Shown one piece after another: positions 1 to 6,248 of a stretch of 6,541 nucleotides of DNA (position 1 is the stretch's first letter; each line of letters opens with the position of its first letter). Origin of the DNA: an uncultured bacterium (lineage in GTDB: Bacteria; Spirochaetota; Brevinematia; DTOW01). The notes under the pieces were generated by a model that was not told where the DNA came from, did no database searches, and saw only the letters and a program-made list of their open reading frames with translations. The stretch covers positions 1-6,541 of the forward strand of contig CALFVP010000177.1 in the NCBI GenBank assembly GCA_937928175.1, written 5' to 3'. The position numbers were made by a program, and so were the translations under genes.

Positions 1-202
1 TAATATTCTCTATATCCAAACTCAAATCCTTACCATACCTCTTAACGTAATTATCACCGTAATACTCAGAGTTATAAACACTTTTAACTTTCCTATAGTA
101 TTCTATAGGATTTTCTCTCTGTAGGGTAAAACAATCTAAACACCTATACAGCTTATTGTAAACTTCCTTAACACGAAAAGAAGAACAAACATAACAATTC
201 AT
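1..202 (-). CDS. Class I SAM-dependent methyltransferase with N-terminal zinc ribbon (partial, N-terminus only)
   Basis: I translated this frame by hand from an ATG at 202 (minus). It stays open for 67 residues and runs off the left edge of the window, so only the N-terminus is present. It begins MNCYVCSSF and continues to YRCLDCF, giving two CxxC pairs (Cys3/Cys6 and Cys21/Cys24) that form a typical four-cysteine zinc ribbon. The following stretch, SEYYGDNYVKRYGKD then DIENI at residues 44-67, resembles the linker of small-molecule or sugar-modifying methyltransferases of the Methyltransf_23 type, where a zinc ribbon and a YY/YF..RYG segment precede the SAM-binding GxGxG motif. That motif would lie outside the window, so methyltransferase function is inferred from the N-terminal pattern alone. 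The start lies 5 bases after the aminotransferase stop, so the two are probably co-transcribed. No good Shine-Dalgarno is visible, which suggests translational coupling. The substrate is unknown. Confidence 0.7.
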   Translation of the reverse strand, partial: MNCYVCSSFRVKEVYNKLYRCLDCFTLQRENPIEYYRKVKSVYNSEYYGDNYVKRYGKDLSLDIENI

Positions 203-207
203 AAAAA

Positions 208-1359
208 CTAATGAAACATTTTATACACCTTGTTTATTTTTTCTATACCTTTTTCTATAGTTTTATCGCTTGCAGCAAACGATAACCTAAAATGAGTATT
301 TCTCTCAGAAAATACGTTTCCAGGAATTATTAAAACTCCTTCACTTATACACTTATTAACAAATTCTTCAACAGAAACAGAAATTCCTTTAGGAGAAGGG
401 AAGATATAAAACGCACCTTCAGGCTTAACAATATCAAAATTATCCTTAAGACCTTCAAAGACCATATCTCTCTTCATTTTATAACTTTTTATGTACTCTG
501 ACATATCATAATCCAAAGCTTTTATAGAAGCATACTGAGCAAACGAAGGAGCACAAACAAAAGTGTACTGTTGTAGTTTTATCATTTCTTTAATTATAGC
601 ATAAGGACCAAAAGCATAACCAACTCTCCAACCTGTCATAGCGTAAGTTTTGGAAAAACCACCTAAAAGTACAGTTCCATCAGGATAAATGCTAGCAATA
701 GAAAAAAATTCTACATCGTAAACAAACTCATCGTATATCTCATCGGAAACCACTAAAAGGTTATTAGATTTAGCAATTTCGTATACAGTAAATATATCCT
801 CCTTACTAAGGACTTTTCCAGTAGGATTAGAAGGAGAATTTATCACAATAGCTTTAGTTTTCTCAGTAATTTTACTCTCAATTTCTCTTTTTTTATCCGA
901 CAAACTAAAATTTGGGTAAGTGTCAATTATAACAGGTTTACCACCAAAGAGATTCGTAAGATGTTTGTACATAACAAAATAAGGGTCAAAAATTATTATC
1001 TCATCATCCTCATCCAAAATAGACATAAGAAACAAAGCTATACCACCAGAAACACCAGAAGTTATTAAACAATCATCTTTAGTGTACTTTGTACCCTTTT
1101 TCTTATTGATAAAATCAGCAAGTTTTTCCCTTAGAGGATCTATACCTTGAGTGATGGTATACTTATTAAAGCCCATCTCTATTGCTTTTATCGCTTCTTT
1201 TTTTATATCATTAGGAACATCAAAATCAGGTTGACCTATACTAAGATTTATAGGATCCTCTATCTTTTGAGCTAAATCAAAAACTTTCCTTATTCCAGAA
1301 GAATCAACTTTTTTACTCTTTTCAGAAATAAAAATACTAGCATCCTCTATTCTTCTCAT
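208..1359 (-). CDS. PLP-dependent class I/II aminotransferase (aspartate/aromatic aminotransferase-like)
   Basis: Fold-type I aminotransferase moving an amino group between an amino acid (aspartate, aromatic or alanine) and 2-oxoglutarate/glutamate in the cytoplasm. Numbered from the ATG at 1359 (383 residues, normal family length), it shows GQPDFDVP at 42-49, YTITQG at 67-72, SPSNPTG at 175-181 with PLP-binding Asn178, SDEIYDEF at 205-212 with Asp206 pairing the pyridine nitrogen, and GGFSKTYAMTGWRVGY at 233-248 with Schiff-base Lys237. FRLSFA at 357-362 holds Arg358, which binds the substrate carboxylate. All key residues are present. Upstream in-frame starts exist at 1368 (ATG) and 1377 (TTG). 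I prefer 1359 because a perfect TATAAT box (1367-1372) overlaps the 1368 ATG, and because only a weak GGA precedes 1359. It lies 52 bases after ndh on the same strand. The exact substrate cannot be read from the sequence. Confidence 0.93.
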   Translation of the reverse strand: MRRIEDASIFISEKSKKVDSSGIRKVFDLAQKIEDPINLSIGQPDFDVPNDIKKEAIKAIEMGFNKYTITQGIDPLREKLADFINKKKGTKYTKDDCLITSGVSGGIALFLMSILDEDDEIIIFDPYFVMYKHLTNLFGGKPVIIDTYPNFSLSDKKREIESKITEKTKAIVINSPSNPTGKVLSKEDIFTVYEIAKSNNLLVVSDEIYDEFVYDVEFFSIASIYPDGTVLLGGFSKTYAMTGWRVGYAFGPYAIIKEMIKLQQYTFVCAPSFAQYASIKALDYDMSEYIKSYKMKRDMVFEGLKDNFDIVKPEGAFYIFPSPKGISVSVEEFVNKCISEGVLIIPGNVFSERNTHFRLSFAASDKTIEKGIEKINKVYKMFH

Positions 1360-1366
1360 GAATTCC

Positions 1367-1396
1367 ATTATAAACAAGTAATAGAAACAAAATCAA
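1367..1396 (-). promoter_or_regulatory. Candidate sigma70-type promoter for the aminotransferase
   Basis: On the minus strand, TTGATT (1391-1396; 4 of 6 consensus) and a perfect TATAAT (1367-1372) are separated by 18 bases, inside the short gap after ndh. Transcription would begin near 1359-1361, at or next to the ATG at 1359, so the mRNA would be almost leaderless. In such A+T-rich DNA a TATAAT can arise by chance, so this is only a candidate. Readthrough from ndh remains possible, as no terminator is seen between the genes. Confidence 0.4.
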
Positions 1397-1411
1397 AAAC
1401 AGTAAAAAAAC

Positions 1412-2599
1412 TTAAATATCATTAAGTTTAACATTCCTAGGTCCACAAAAGATATCTTTAACCCTTAACCCCAAAGAAAAGAGGTAATTGTAATCCACAA
1501 ACTTTCTAATAAATACTCCTAGAATTGAGGGAGGAATAACTATTCTGAATGGTTTTTCAATAATCGCTGATGCTTTGTATCTCGAAAACTGTAAAACTAT
1601 ACCTTTAAACGATAAATTCAACTTTTTCATAGGTTTGTTTTGAATTGAATTTATAACATTCTGAGCTGCTAAACTACCCATCTGTATTGCAAACTGAGCA
1701 AGCTGAATAGGAAAAACTTTTTGATTCTCTGGGAAAGCTATATCTCCTATAGCCCACAAGTTAGGAATACCCTTAACCCTTAAATACTCATCAACTAATA
1801 TTCTACCTTGAGCACCTTTCTCAAATTTAATTCCTGATAAATTTTCTATCTTCTCAACTAAGCTACTAGGTTTAACACCAGCACTCCAAACTAGTATATC
1901 GTAACTGTACTTCTTATCATCATTACAATAAACAACGTTACTACTAACCTTAGAAACACAAGAGTTATAAAATATCTTAATGTTATTTTTTAATAAATAT
2001 TTTTCAACTGATTTTGAAAGAGGTTCTGGTAAAGTCGGTAAACATCTTTCTTTAGCCTCAAGTATAGAAATATCTGGAAGCATTTTATACTTTCTGATTA
2101 AATGACTTGTTTGAGAAGCTAACTCAACTCCCACAGAACCAGCACCTACAACTAAAACTTTAGGAGAAACTTTCCTTTTAATAAAATCATCTAAAATTGT
2201 AACATACTTTTTTAAATCTCTTTCATTATAAAACATTAACGCATTTTCCTTAACTCCCTCTATCCTAAAATCATTCGGTTCAACACCAAAAGATAAAACT
2301 AACTCATCGTACTTAATAACTTCTCCATTTAGGTAAACTTCCTTCTTGCCAACATTAACACCACTAATCTCACCTTTAACAAAACTAAAGTTTTTACAAT
2401 TCTTAAAAATCTTTTCATAATCAACTATTACTATCTCCTCTCTTTCAAATACAAATGATGGCAAGGTAGGCATAATACATTGGTAATCGTTCCTATCAAC
2501 TAAAATAACCTTCAATTCATCACCTTTGTAAAGTGAAAGTATCTTTTTAGCAAAGGTAACACCAGCAAAACCACCACCTAACACAACTACTTTATACAT
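1412..2599 (-). CDS. ndh: Type II NADH:quinone oxidoreductase-like FAD flavoprotein (NDH-2)
   Basis: Single-subunit flavoprotein that most likely oxidises NADH and reduces quinone at the cytoplasmic membrane face without pumping protons. In the 395-residue product the N-terminal FAD Rossmann motif is GGGFAG (8-13) with Asp35 ending the second strand. The NADH-binding Rossmann motif is GAGSVGVE (152-159), followed by acidic Glu181 in ILEAKER, consistent with NADH rather than NADPH. LVWSAGVKP (236-244) and AIGDIA (283-288) are family landmarks, and AQFAIQMG (301-308) matches the AQxAxQxG quinone-site signature. The C-terminus has hydrophobic and amphipathic segments (about 351-382) suited to membrane contact. 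Cysteines are at 41, 68, 186, 214, 225 and 385, and none fits the redox trio of sulfide:quinone reductase, so that alternative is less likely. The ATG at 2599 is chosen over a longer frame from 2650 because AGGAGG lies just before it and the likely promoter lies inside the longer version. Confidence 0.85.
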   Translation of the reverse strand: MYKVVVLGGGFAGVTFAKKILSLYKGDELKVILVDRNDYQCIMPTLPSFVFEREEIVIVDYEKIFKNCKNFSFVKGEISGVNVGKKEVYLNGEVIKYDELVLSFGVEPNDFRIEGVKENALMFYNERDLKKYVTILDDFIKRKVSPKVLVVGAGSVGVELASQTSHLIRKYKMLPDISILEAKERCLPTLPEPLSKSVEKYLLKNNIKIFYNSCVSKVSSNVVYCNDDKKYSYDILVWSAGVKPSSLVEKIENLSGIKFEKGAQGRILVDEYLRVKGIPNLWAIGDIAFPENQKVFPIQLAQFAIQMGSLAAQNVINSIQNKPMKKLNLSFKGIVLQFSRYKASAIIEKPFRIVIPPSILGVFIRKFVDYNYLFSLGLRVKDIFCGPRNVKLNDI

Positions 2600-2603
2600 A
2601 AAT

Positions 2604-2609
2604 CCTCCT
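2604..2609 (-). promoter_or_regulatory. Ribosome binding site fixing the ndh start
   Basis: AGGAGG on the minus strand lies 4 bases before the ATG at 2599. It decides this start against the in-frame ATG at 2650, which would add 17 residues with no similarity to the usual NDH-2 N-terminus, where the FAD strand follows the initiator methionine almost at once. Confidence 0.85.
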
Positions 2610-2624
2610 TGCTTAAAAAATACA

Positions 2625-2633
2625 AGTATAACA
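2625..2633 (-). promoter_or_regulatory. Candidate extended -10 promoter for ndh
   Basis: The minus strand reads TGT TATACT, an extended -10 element (TGn followed by 5 of 6 TATAAT matches). The -35 region about 2648-2653 is poor, which is tolerated for extended -10 promoters. Transcription would start near 2618, giving a leader of about 19 bases that carries the AGGAGG. This is sequence inference only. Confidence 0.5.
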
Positions 2634-2726
2634 AAAGATTTTAACTGCAAAACAAATTAAACTTCAAACTTAACACAAAAAACAAATTCAATTACGTTAT
2701 ACATTCTTTTAAAGATAACTCTGGAT

Positions 2727-2755
2727 TTGAAAAATTTTGGAAACTGTAGTAAATT
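2727..2755 (+). promoter_or_regulatory. Weak candidate promoter for tlpA
   Basis: TTGAAA (2727-2732, 5 of 6) and TAAATT (2750-2755, 4 of 6) are 17 bases apart. Transcription would start near 2762, leaving an extremely short leader with the ribosome site at its 5' end. That makes this candidate doubtful. A TATACA at 2698-2703 is an alternative -10, but it has no matching -35. Confidence 0.25.
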
Positions 2756-2760
2756 TTTAA

Positions 2761-2767
2761 GAGGAGG
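2761..2767 (+). promoter_or_regulatory. Ribosome binding site of tlpA
   Basis: GAGGAGG lies 5 bases before the ATG at 2773. It is a near-perfect Shine-Dalgarno and confirms the tlpA start. Confidence 0.85.
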
Positions 2768-2772
2768 TAAAA

Positions 2773-3270
2773 ATGAAAGTAATTTCAATTCTACTTTTAA
2801 TTATTTCATTACAACACTTACTGTACGCTAAAGACAAAAACCAGTATCCCCCTTTCATATTTAAATCCCAAACACTAGAAGGCAAAGAAATAAATTTAGC
2901 AGACTACGTAGGTAAAAAGCTGATAATTGTAAATTTTTGGGCTACATGGTGTCCACCATGTAGATACGAAATACCTGACCTTATAAACCTTCAAGATGAA
3001 TTTAAGGAAGATATAATAATAATTGGAGTATCCCTAGATAACCAAAAAAAAGAGTTAGAGATATTCTCTCAAAAAAATAAATTCAATTATCCATTGGTTC
3101 ACGATACATACGGAATTAACAGACTATACGGTGGGATATCAGCAATACCAACAACCTTCATTATAAATTATGAAGGTAAAATTGTTGAGAGAATAGTAGG
3201 AGCGAGAAGTTTAGATTCATTCAGGAGTTACGTAACAAAATACATTAAAAAGAAGAGTAAAGAAAAGTGA
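2773..3270 (+). CDS. TlpA/ResA-like thiol-disulfide oxidoreductase, exported
   Basis: Thioredoxin-fold protein of 165 residues, in the usual size range of TlpA/ResA proteins. These reduce disulfides outside the cytoplasm, often those of apocytochrome c before haem attachment, with electrons from a CcdA/DsbD-type membrane partner. Residues 1-19 look like a signal peptide: MK, then a hydrophobic run to LLYA, with likely cleavage after Ala19. There is no lipobox cysteine, so it is free in the periplasm or anchored by an uncleaved signal. The active site WATWCPPC (56-63) has redox cysteines Cys60 and Cys63. Glu66 just after it is the acidic residue conserved in ResA/TlpA, and the cis-proline is Pro126 in AIPTTF. 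It is the only plus-strand gene, divergent from ndh and convergent with the MoaD-like gene. No cytochrome c biogenesis gene is visible, so the partner is unknown. Confidence 0.9.
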   Translation: MKVISILLLIISLQHLLYAKDKNQYPPFIFKSQTLEGKEINLADYVGKKLIIVNFWATWCPPCRYEIPDLINLQDEFKEDIIIIGVSLDNQKKELEIFSQKNKFNYPLVHDTYGINRLYGGISAIPTTFIINYEGKIVERIVGARSLDSFRSYVTKYIKKKSKEK

Positions 3271-3275
3271 TATTT

Positions 3276-3557
3276 TTAACCTCCAGCAATAGCAGGAAGA
3301 ATTGATATAACATCGTTTTCATTTATTTTTGCATTTTCTCCGCCAAGTTCACGAGCACTAACATCATTTATAAATACAGCTAGAAACTTTTTCATATTGT
3401 TGTTTTCATCAAACAACCTATCTTTAAGGTTTGGGTAAATTTCTACCAATTTCAGTAACGCATCTTTTAAAGTTTGACCTTCAAATTCTATTTCAACTTC
3501 CTTATTGTTTGAAACCCAAACCCTAAGAGGAGCTGGAATCTTTACCAAAACTTTCAT
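3276..3557 (-). CDS. MoaD/ThiS/CysO-family sulfur-carrier protein
   Basis: A 93-residue beta-grasp protein. It starts MKVLVKIPAPLR, has an EVEIEFEGQTLKDAL helix-entry segment (20-34), FINDVSARELGG near 62-73 and DVISILPAIAGG at the end. The terminal Gly92-Gly93 is the site that an E1-like enzyme (MoeB/ThiF type) adenylates and loads with sulfur as a thiocarboxylate. The family supplies sulfur for molybdopterin, thiamine or, in CysO, cysteine. The PAP-LR opening and PA-AGG ending look most like the CysO/ThiS-like branch, but no partner gene is in the window and the pathway stays open. The ATG at 3557 is chosen over an in-frame TTG at 3572 because that TTG overlaps the GGAGG ribosome site (3566-3570). 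It lies 53 bases downstream of korB, and its 3' end is 5 bases from the tlpA end. Confidence 0.87.
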   Translation of the reverse strand: MKVLVKIPAPLRVWVSNNKEVEIEFEGQTLKDALLKLVEIYPNLKDRLFDENNNMKKFLAVFINDVSARELGGENAKINENDVISILPAIAGG

Positions 3558-3565
3558 TACTACTT

Positions 3566-3570
3566 CCTCC
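3566..3570 (-). promoter_or_regulatory. Ribosome binding site fixing the MoaD-like start
   Basis: GGAGG on the minus strand lies 8 bases before the ATG at 3557. A longer in-frame start (TTG at 3572) would place this site inside the coding region, encoding MEEVV, so the shorter 93-residue product is preferred. Confidence 0.8.
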
Positions 3571-3586
3571 AAAAACTAGCTGTCTT

Positions 3587-3616
3587 ATTTTAAAAATTAC
3601 TGTTACAAAGTTACAA
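3587..3616 (-). promoter_or_regulatory. Candidate promoter for the MoaD-like gene
   Basis: TTGTAA (3611-3616, overlapping the korB stop codon) and TAAAAT (3587-3592, 5 of 6) are 18 bases apart on the minus strand. Transcription would start near 3580 with a leader of about 22 bases. The gene could equally be read through from korAB, because no terminator is seen in the 53-base gap. That gap also holds the short direct repeat GTTAC-AAA-GTTAC (3602-3614). Confidence 0.35.
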
Positions 3617-4483
3617 AAACGAGTAAAGAATTTCTTTCTTTTGATCATCTGTAAGTTCAAGAGGTTTAGAAAATATACCACCTTGTCTAATAACAGGATC
3701 CAACTGATCGTAAGGTAGTTTATCTTGGTTTATGTAAAATACACCAATAGGTATTTTATCTTCCCATTCTGTTGATCTTTGTATTGCTTGAGATAAATCG
3801 TAAGGATTGTGTCCAACATCTTCAAGTTTATATATTCTTTCTTTATACCACTGGTATGTATTTTTCTTATTGTAAGTTACACAAGGTGAAATGTCATCAA
3901 TCAAAGCAAATCCTTTATGTTGTATAGCTTTAACAATAATTTCTGACATATGTTCAAGTTCTCCTGAAAATGTTCTTGCAACGAATGTAGCACCAGCAGA
4001 TATAGCCAAGAATATTGGACTAAACGAATACTCATAGTTTCCCTCGGGGGTAGACTTAGTTTTACTACCAAAATCACTAGTTGGTGAAGTTTGACCTGTT
4101 GTTAATCCATATATTTGGTTATTCATAACAAGGTAAGTTATATCTATATTTCTCTTACAAGCATGTATAAGGTGTCCTACTCCTATACCATATCCATCGC
4201 CATCACCACCAGCAGCTATAACTGTAAGGTTAGGGTTTGCCATTTTCATACCTTCAGCAGTAGGTAAAGCCCTACCATGCAAACTATGATAACCGTAAGA
4301 TTTTATAAAATGTGGTAAATTAGAAGAACAACCTATACCAGAAACTATAACAACCTGTGAGGGATCAAGAGAAAGCTTAGATAAAGCAATTTGTAATCCT
4401 CTTAGTAATCCGTAATCACCACAACCAGGACACCATGTAGGATTAAGGTTAACTTGAAAATTTTTTATATCAACTGCTTGCAT
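3611..4483 (-). CDS. korB: 2-oxoacid:ferredoxin oxidoreductase beta subunit (2-oxoglutarate synthase type)
   Basis: Catalytic beta subunit that binds thiamine pyrophosphate and a [4Fe-4S] cluster. With KorA it interconverts a 2-oxoacid plus CoA with acyl-CoA plus CO2, using ferredoxin. The 290-residue length is usual for the two-subunit family. The cluster ligands are Cys18 and Cys21 in WCPGCGDYG, Cys52 in GIGCSSNLP and Cys201 in SPCVTYN, the same pattern as in Sulfolobus-type OFOR. The TPP/Mg motif is GGDGDGYGIG (92-101) with the partner NNQIYGLTTGQTSPTS (121-136). HGRALPTAEGMKMANP (69-84) is also family-typical. The ATG at 4483 is set by GGGAGG (4488-4493), which shares one base with the korA stop codon 9 bases away, so translation is probably coupled. 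Substrate is most likely 2-oxoglutarate, but pyruvate or broad 2-oxoacid use cannot be excluded. Confidence 0.93.
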   Translation of the reverse strand: MQAVDIKNFQVNLNPTWCPGCGDYGLLRGLQIALSKLSLDPSQVVIVSGIGCSSNLPHFIKSYGYHSLHGRALPTAEGMKMANPNLTVIAAGGDGDGYGIGVGHLIHACKRNIDITYLVMNNQIYGLTTGQTSPTSDFGSKTKSTPEGNYEYSFSPIFLAISAGATFVARTFSGELEHMSEIIVKAIQHKGFALIDDISPCVTYNKKNTYQWYKERIYKLEDVGHNPYDLSQAIQRSTEWEDKIPIGVFYINQDKLPYDQLDPVIRQGGIFSKPLELTDDQKKEILYSFL

Positions 4484-4487
4484 AAAA

Positions 4488-4493
4488 CCTCCC
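4488..4493 (-). promoter_or_regulatory. korB ribosome binding site overlapping the korA stop
   Basis: GGGAGG on the minus strand lies 4 bases before the korB ATG and shares position 4493 with the korA TAG stop. Ribosomes ending korA would land on it, which fits balanced 1:1 synthesis of the two subunits. Confidence 0.75.
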
Positions 4494-6223
4494 TATAAAT
4501 ACTTTTTGGATTCTTCAAAAAGATACAAAGGTGTAAAAGGTTCACCATCATACTTAAGTATTTTCTTTTCTATACTATACCCTGTTTCCATTCTAAGAAG
4601 CTTAGAATACTGAGAAGTATAGTTATTTTCAACTATAACTACATTTTTGTACTTAGAAAGAATTTCTGCTATTTCTTTTTTAACAGGATATACGTATTCA
4701 ACATGAACATGGTTAACCTTTATTCCTTTCTTTCTTAAAATATTCGAAGTTTCTTTTATAACTCCGTACGTTGATCCCCAACCAACAAAAGTTATATCAG
4801 GATTGTCATCACCTTCAACAACAGGAAGACCAAAATCTTTTACTATATATTCCATTTTTCTCATTCTTTTTTCCATCATCTTTTTTCTCTTTTTTTCATC
4901 TGTGTAAACATCACTTATTAGTACTCCATCTTCATCGTGCTCATCTGTAGCAGCTACATAACAAACACCACTAGTACCTGGCAAAACCCTAGGTGAAACA
5001 CCTGTAGGAGTATCTTTATACCTTAAATACTTTTCACCGTTTAAAGTTGTAACAATTTCACCTCTTTCTATTTTTATTTTTGAAGGATCGATTTCCTCAA
5101 AAGGAATACCATAATACCCATTAGAAAGCAAGAAATCCACAAGTAAAATAACAGGAATTTGGTATTTTTCAGCTATGTTCAAAGCCTCAGCAGACATATA
5201 AAACGCACTAACAGGATCTTTAGGAGCAATAATAGCTTTTGGATAATCTCCTTGCGATGCACCTAAAGCTTGAAATAGATCTCCCTGCTCTGTTTTTGTA
5301 GGTAAACCAGTTGATGGTCCACCTCTCATAGAATTAACTATAACAACAGGAGTCTCAGTCATAGCAGCAGAACCTATAGCTTCAGTCATAAGAGAAAAAC
5401 CTCCACCAGAAGTGGCACACATAGCCCTAGTACCAACAAACCCAGCGCCTATAGCCGCATTAACAACCGCAATCTCATCTTCAAACTGTTTAACAACAAT
5501 ACCATACTTAGCACCGTTAGAAGCAAACCAGTGAAGTATAGAAGTAGCAGGAGTCATAGGGTAAGCAGCATAAAACTTGCATCCTCCTATTGCTGCACCA
5601 GCAGCTATAGCATAATTACCAGTTATAACGTAATACTTTTTGTCCTGTCTCTTTATACCAAAATCGTAAGAAATACCAGTATTATTGTACCCAGCCTCCA
5701 TAACCTCTATATTAGCATTAACAACTTCTTCGTTTTTCTTACCAAAAGACTTCCTTATAACATCTTTCAAAAGTTCACTATCAAGACCAACAATCTTAAC
5801 AACAGCACCTAATAGAAGAATATTCTGCATTATAGCTTGCTTAGAATGCTGAGGTGATAGTTCCCTAAGAGAAAGAGAAACATAATTAACATCACTTCTT
5901 TCTTGATCAACCTTAACCTTATCAGAATTGTAAACTATAAAACCACCAGGTAATACACTATCCTTATGCCTATAATACTCAGACTGATTTAACGGAACAA
6001 GAATATTAGGATTATCACCATGAGTGTAAACTTTATCGTTAGAAATCTTCATCTGAAGCCAAACAAACCCACCCCTTATCACAGATTGGTAACTATTGTA
6101 AGCACATAAACCTAACCCCATCCTAGAAGCTAACTTAGAAAGAGTATCACCAAAAGAAGCCACACCATCACCAGCACTACCAGCAACCCTAACAACAACC
6201 TCTCCAAAATCTTTTTCCAACAT
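4493..6223 (-). CDS. korA: 2-oxoacid:ferredoxin oxidoreductase alpha subunit, gamma-alpha fusion
   Basis: Large subunit of 576 residues, normal for the gamma-alpha fused form. Residues about 9-185 are the gamma domain, with AGSAGDGVASFGDTL (14-28) and SVIRGGFVWLQ (47-57). Residues about 198-576 are the alpha domain: YPMTPATS (221-228) matches the YPITPSTP substrate/CoA-site motif. FEDEIAVVNAAIGAGFVGTR (247-266), ATSGGGFSLM (270-279), SMRGGPSTGLPTKTEQGDL (298-316) and TGVSPRVLPG (407-416) are family landmarks. With KorB it makes or cleaves 2-oxoacids with CoA and ferredoxin, which is central to the reductive TCA cycle in autotrophs and to amino-acid breakdown in heterotrophs. The ATG at 6223 is preferred to an in-frame TTG at 6238, since GGGAGAGG (6229-6236) lies just before it and inside the longer version. 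No ferredoxin-like delta subunit is encoded nearby, so a separate ferredoxin must serve it. Confidence 0.93.
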   Translation of the reverse strand: MLEKDFGEVVVRVAGSAGDGVASFGDTLSKLASRMGLGLCAYNSYQSVIRGGFVWLQMKISNDKVYTHGDNPNILVPLNQSEYYRHKDSVLPGGFIVYNSDKVKVDQERSDVNYVSLSLRELSPQHSKQAIMQNILLLGAVVKIVGLDSELLKDVIRKSFGKKNEEVVNANIEVMEAGYNNTGISYDFGIKRQDKKYYVITGNYAIAAGAAIGGCKFYAAYPMTPATSILHWFASNGAKYGIVVKQFEDEIAVVNAAIGAGFVGTRAMCATSGGGFSLMTEAIGSAAMTETPVVIVNSMRGGPSTGLPTKTEQGDLFQALGASQGDYPKAIIAPKDPVSAFYMSAEALNIAEKYQIPVILLVDFLLSNGYYGIPFEEIDPSKIKIERGEIVTTLNGEKYLRYKDTPTGVSPRVLPGTSGVCYVAATDEHDEDGVLISDVYTDEKKRKKMMEKRMRKMEYIVKDFGLPVVEGDDNPDITFVGWGSTYGVIKETSNILRKKGIKVNHVHVEYVYPVKKEIAEILSKYKNVVIVENNYTSQYSKLLRMETGYSIEKKILKYDGEPFTPLYLFEESKKYL

Positions 6224-6228
6224 AACTA

Positions 6229-6236
6229 CCTCTCCC
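6229..6236 (-). promoter_or_regulatory. Ribosome binding site fixing the korA start
   Basis: GGGAGAGG on the minus strand lies 5 bases before the ATG at 6223. The in-frame TTG at 6238 would translate this site as GEVV, so the 576-residue form is preferred over 581 residues. Confidence 0.8.
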
Positions 6237-6248
6237 AAATTTTAATAA

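Larger units (their letters stand above)
2600..2772. other. Divergent intergenic region between ndh and tlpA
   Basis: These 173 bases of very A+T-rich DNA hold both 5' control regions: the ndh extended -10 element and ribosome site on the left, and the tlpA promoter candidate and GAGGAGG site on the right. AACAAATT occurs twice in direct orientation at 2651-2658 and 2681-2688, exactly 30 bases apart and upstream of the ndh -10. This could be a regulator site or chance. I see no convincing riboswitch, RNA gene or small coding frame here. Confidence 0.6.

Noticed and set aside
210..220. Palindrome AATGAAACATT at the aminotransferase 3' end, whose reverse complement also occurs at 6309-6319
   Set aside because: The stem is only 4-5 bases with no G-C support and it encodes the last residues KMFH. 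Both copies are near gene ends but in opposite orientation relative to transcription, so chance in A+T-rich DNA is the simpler view.
1378..1411. Possible terminator between ndh and the aminotransferase
   Set aside because: There are T-runs on the minus strand but no inverted repeat ahead of them.
1412..2599. Sulfide:quinone oxidoreductase as identity of the flavoprotein
   Set aside because: No cysteines occur at the positions expected for the redox trio (none between residues 69 and 185), while NDH-2 motifs including AQxAxQxG are present.
2600..2650. N-terminal extension of ndh from an ATG at 2650
   Set aside because: It would contain the ribosome site and the likely promoter, and adds 17 residues ahead of the normal FAD-strand start.
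3602..3614. GTTAC-AAA-GTTAC as a hairpin after korB
   Set aside because: The repeats are direct, not inverted, so they cannot form a stem.
5531..5812. Plus-strand open frame of 93 codons inside korA
   Set aside because: It lies wholly within korA on the opposite strand, is Ser/Tyr-rich with no recognisable domain, and has no ribosome site. It is a shadow of the real gene.
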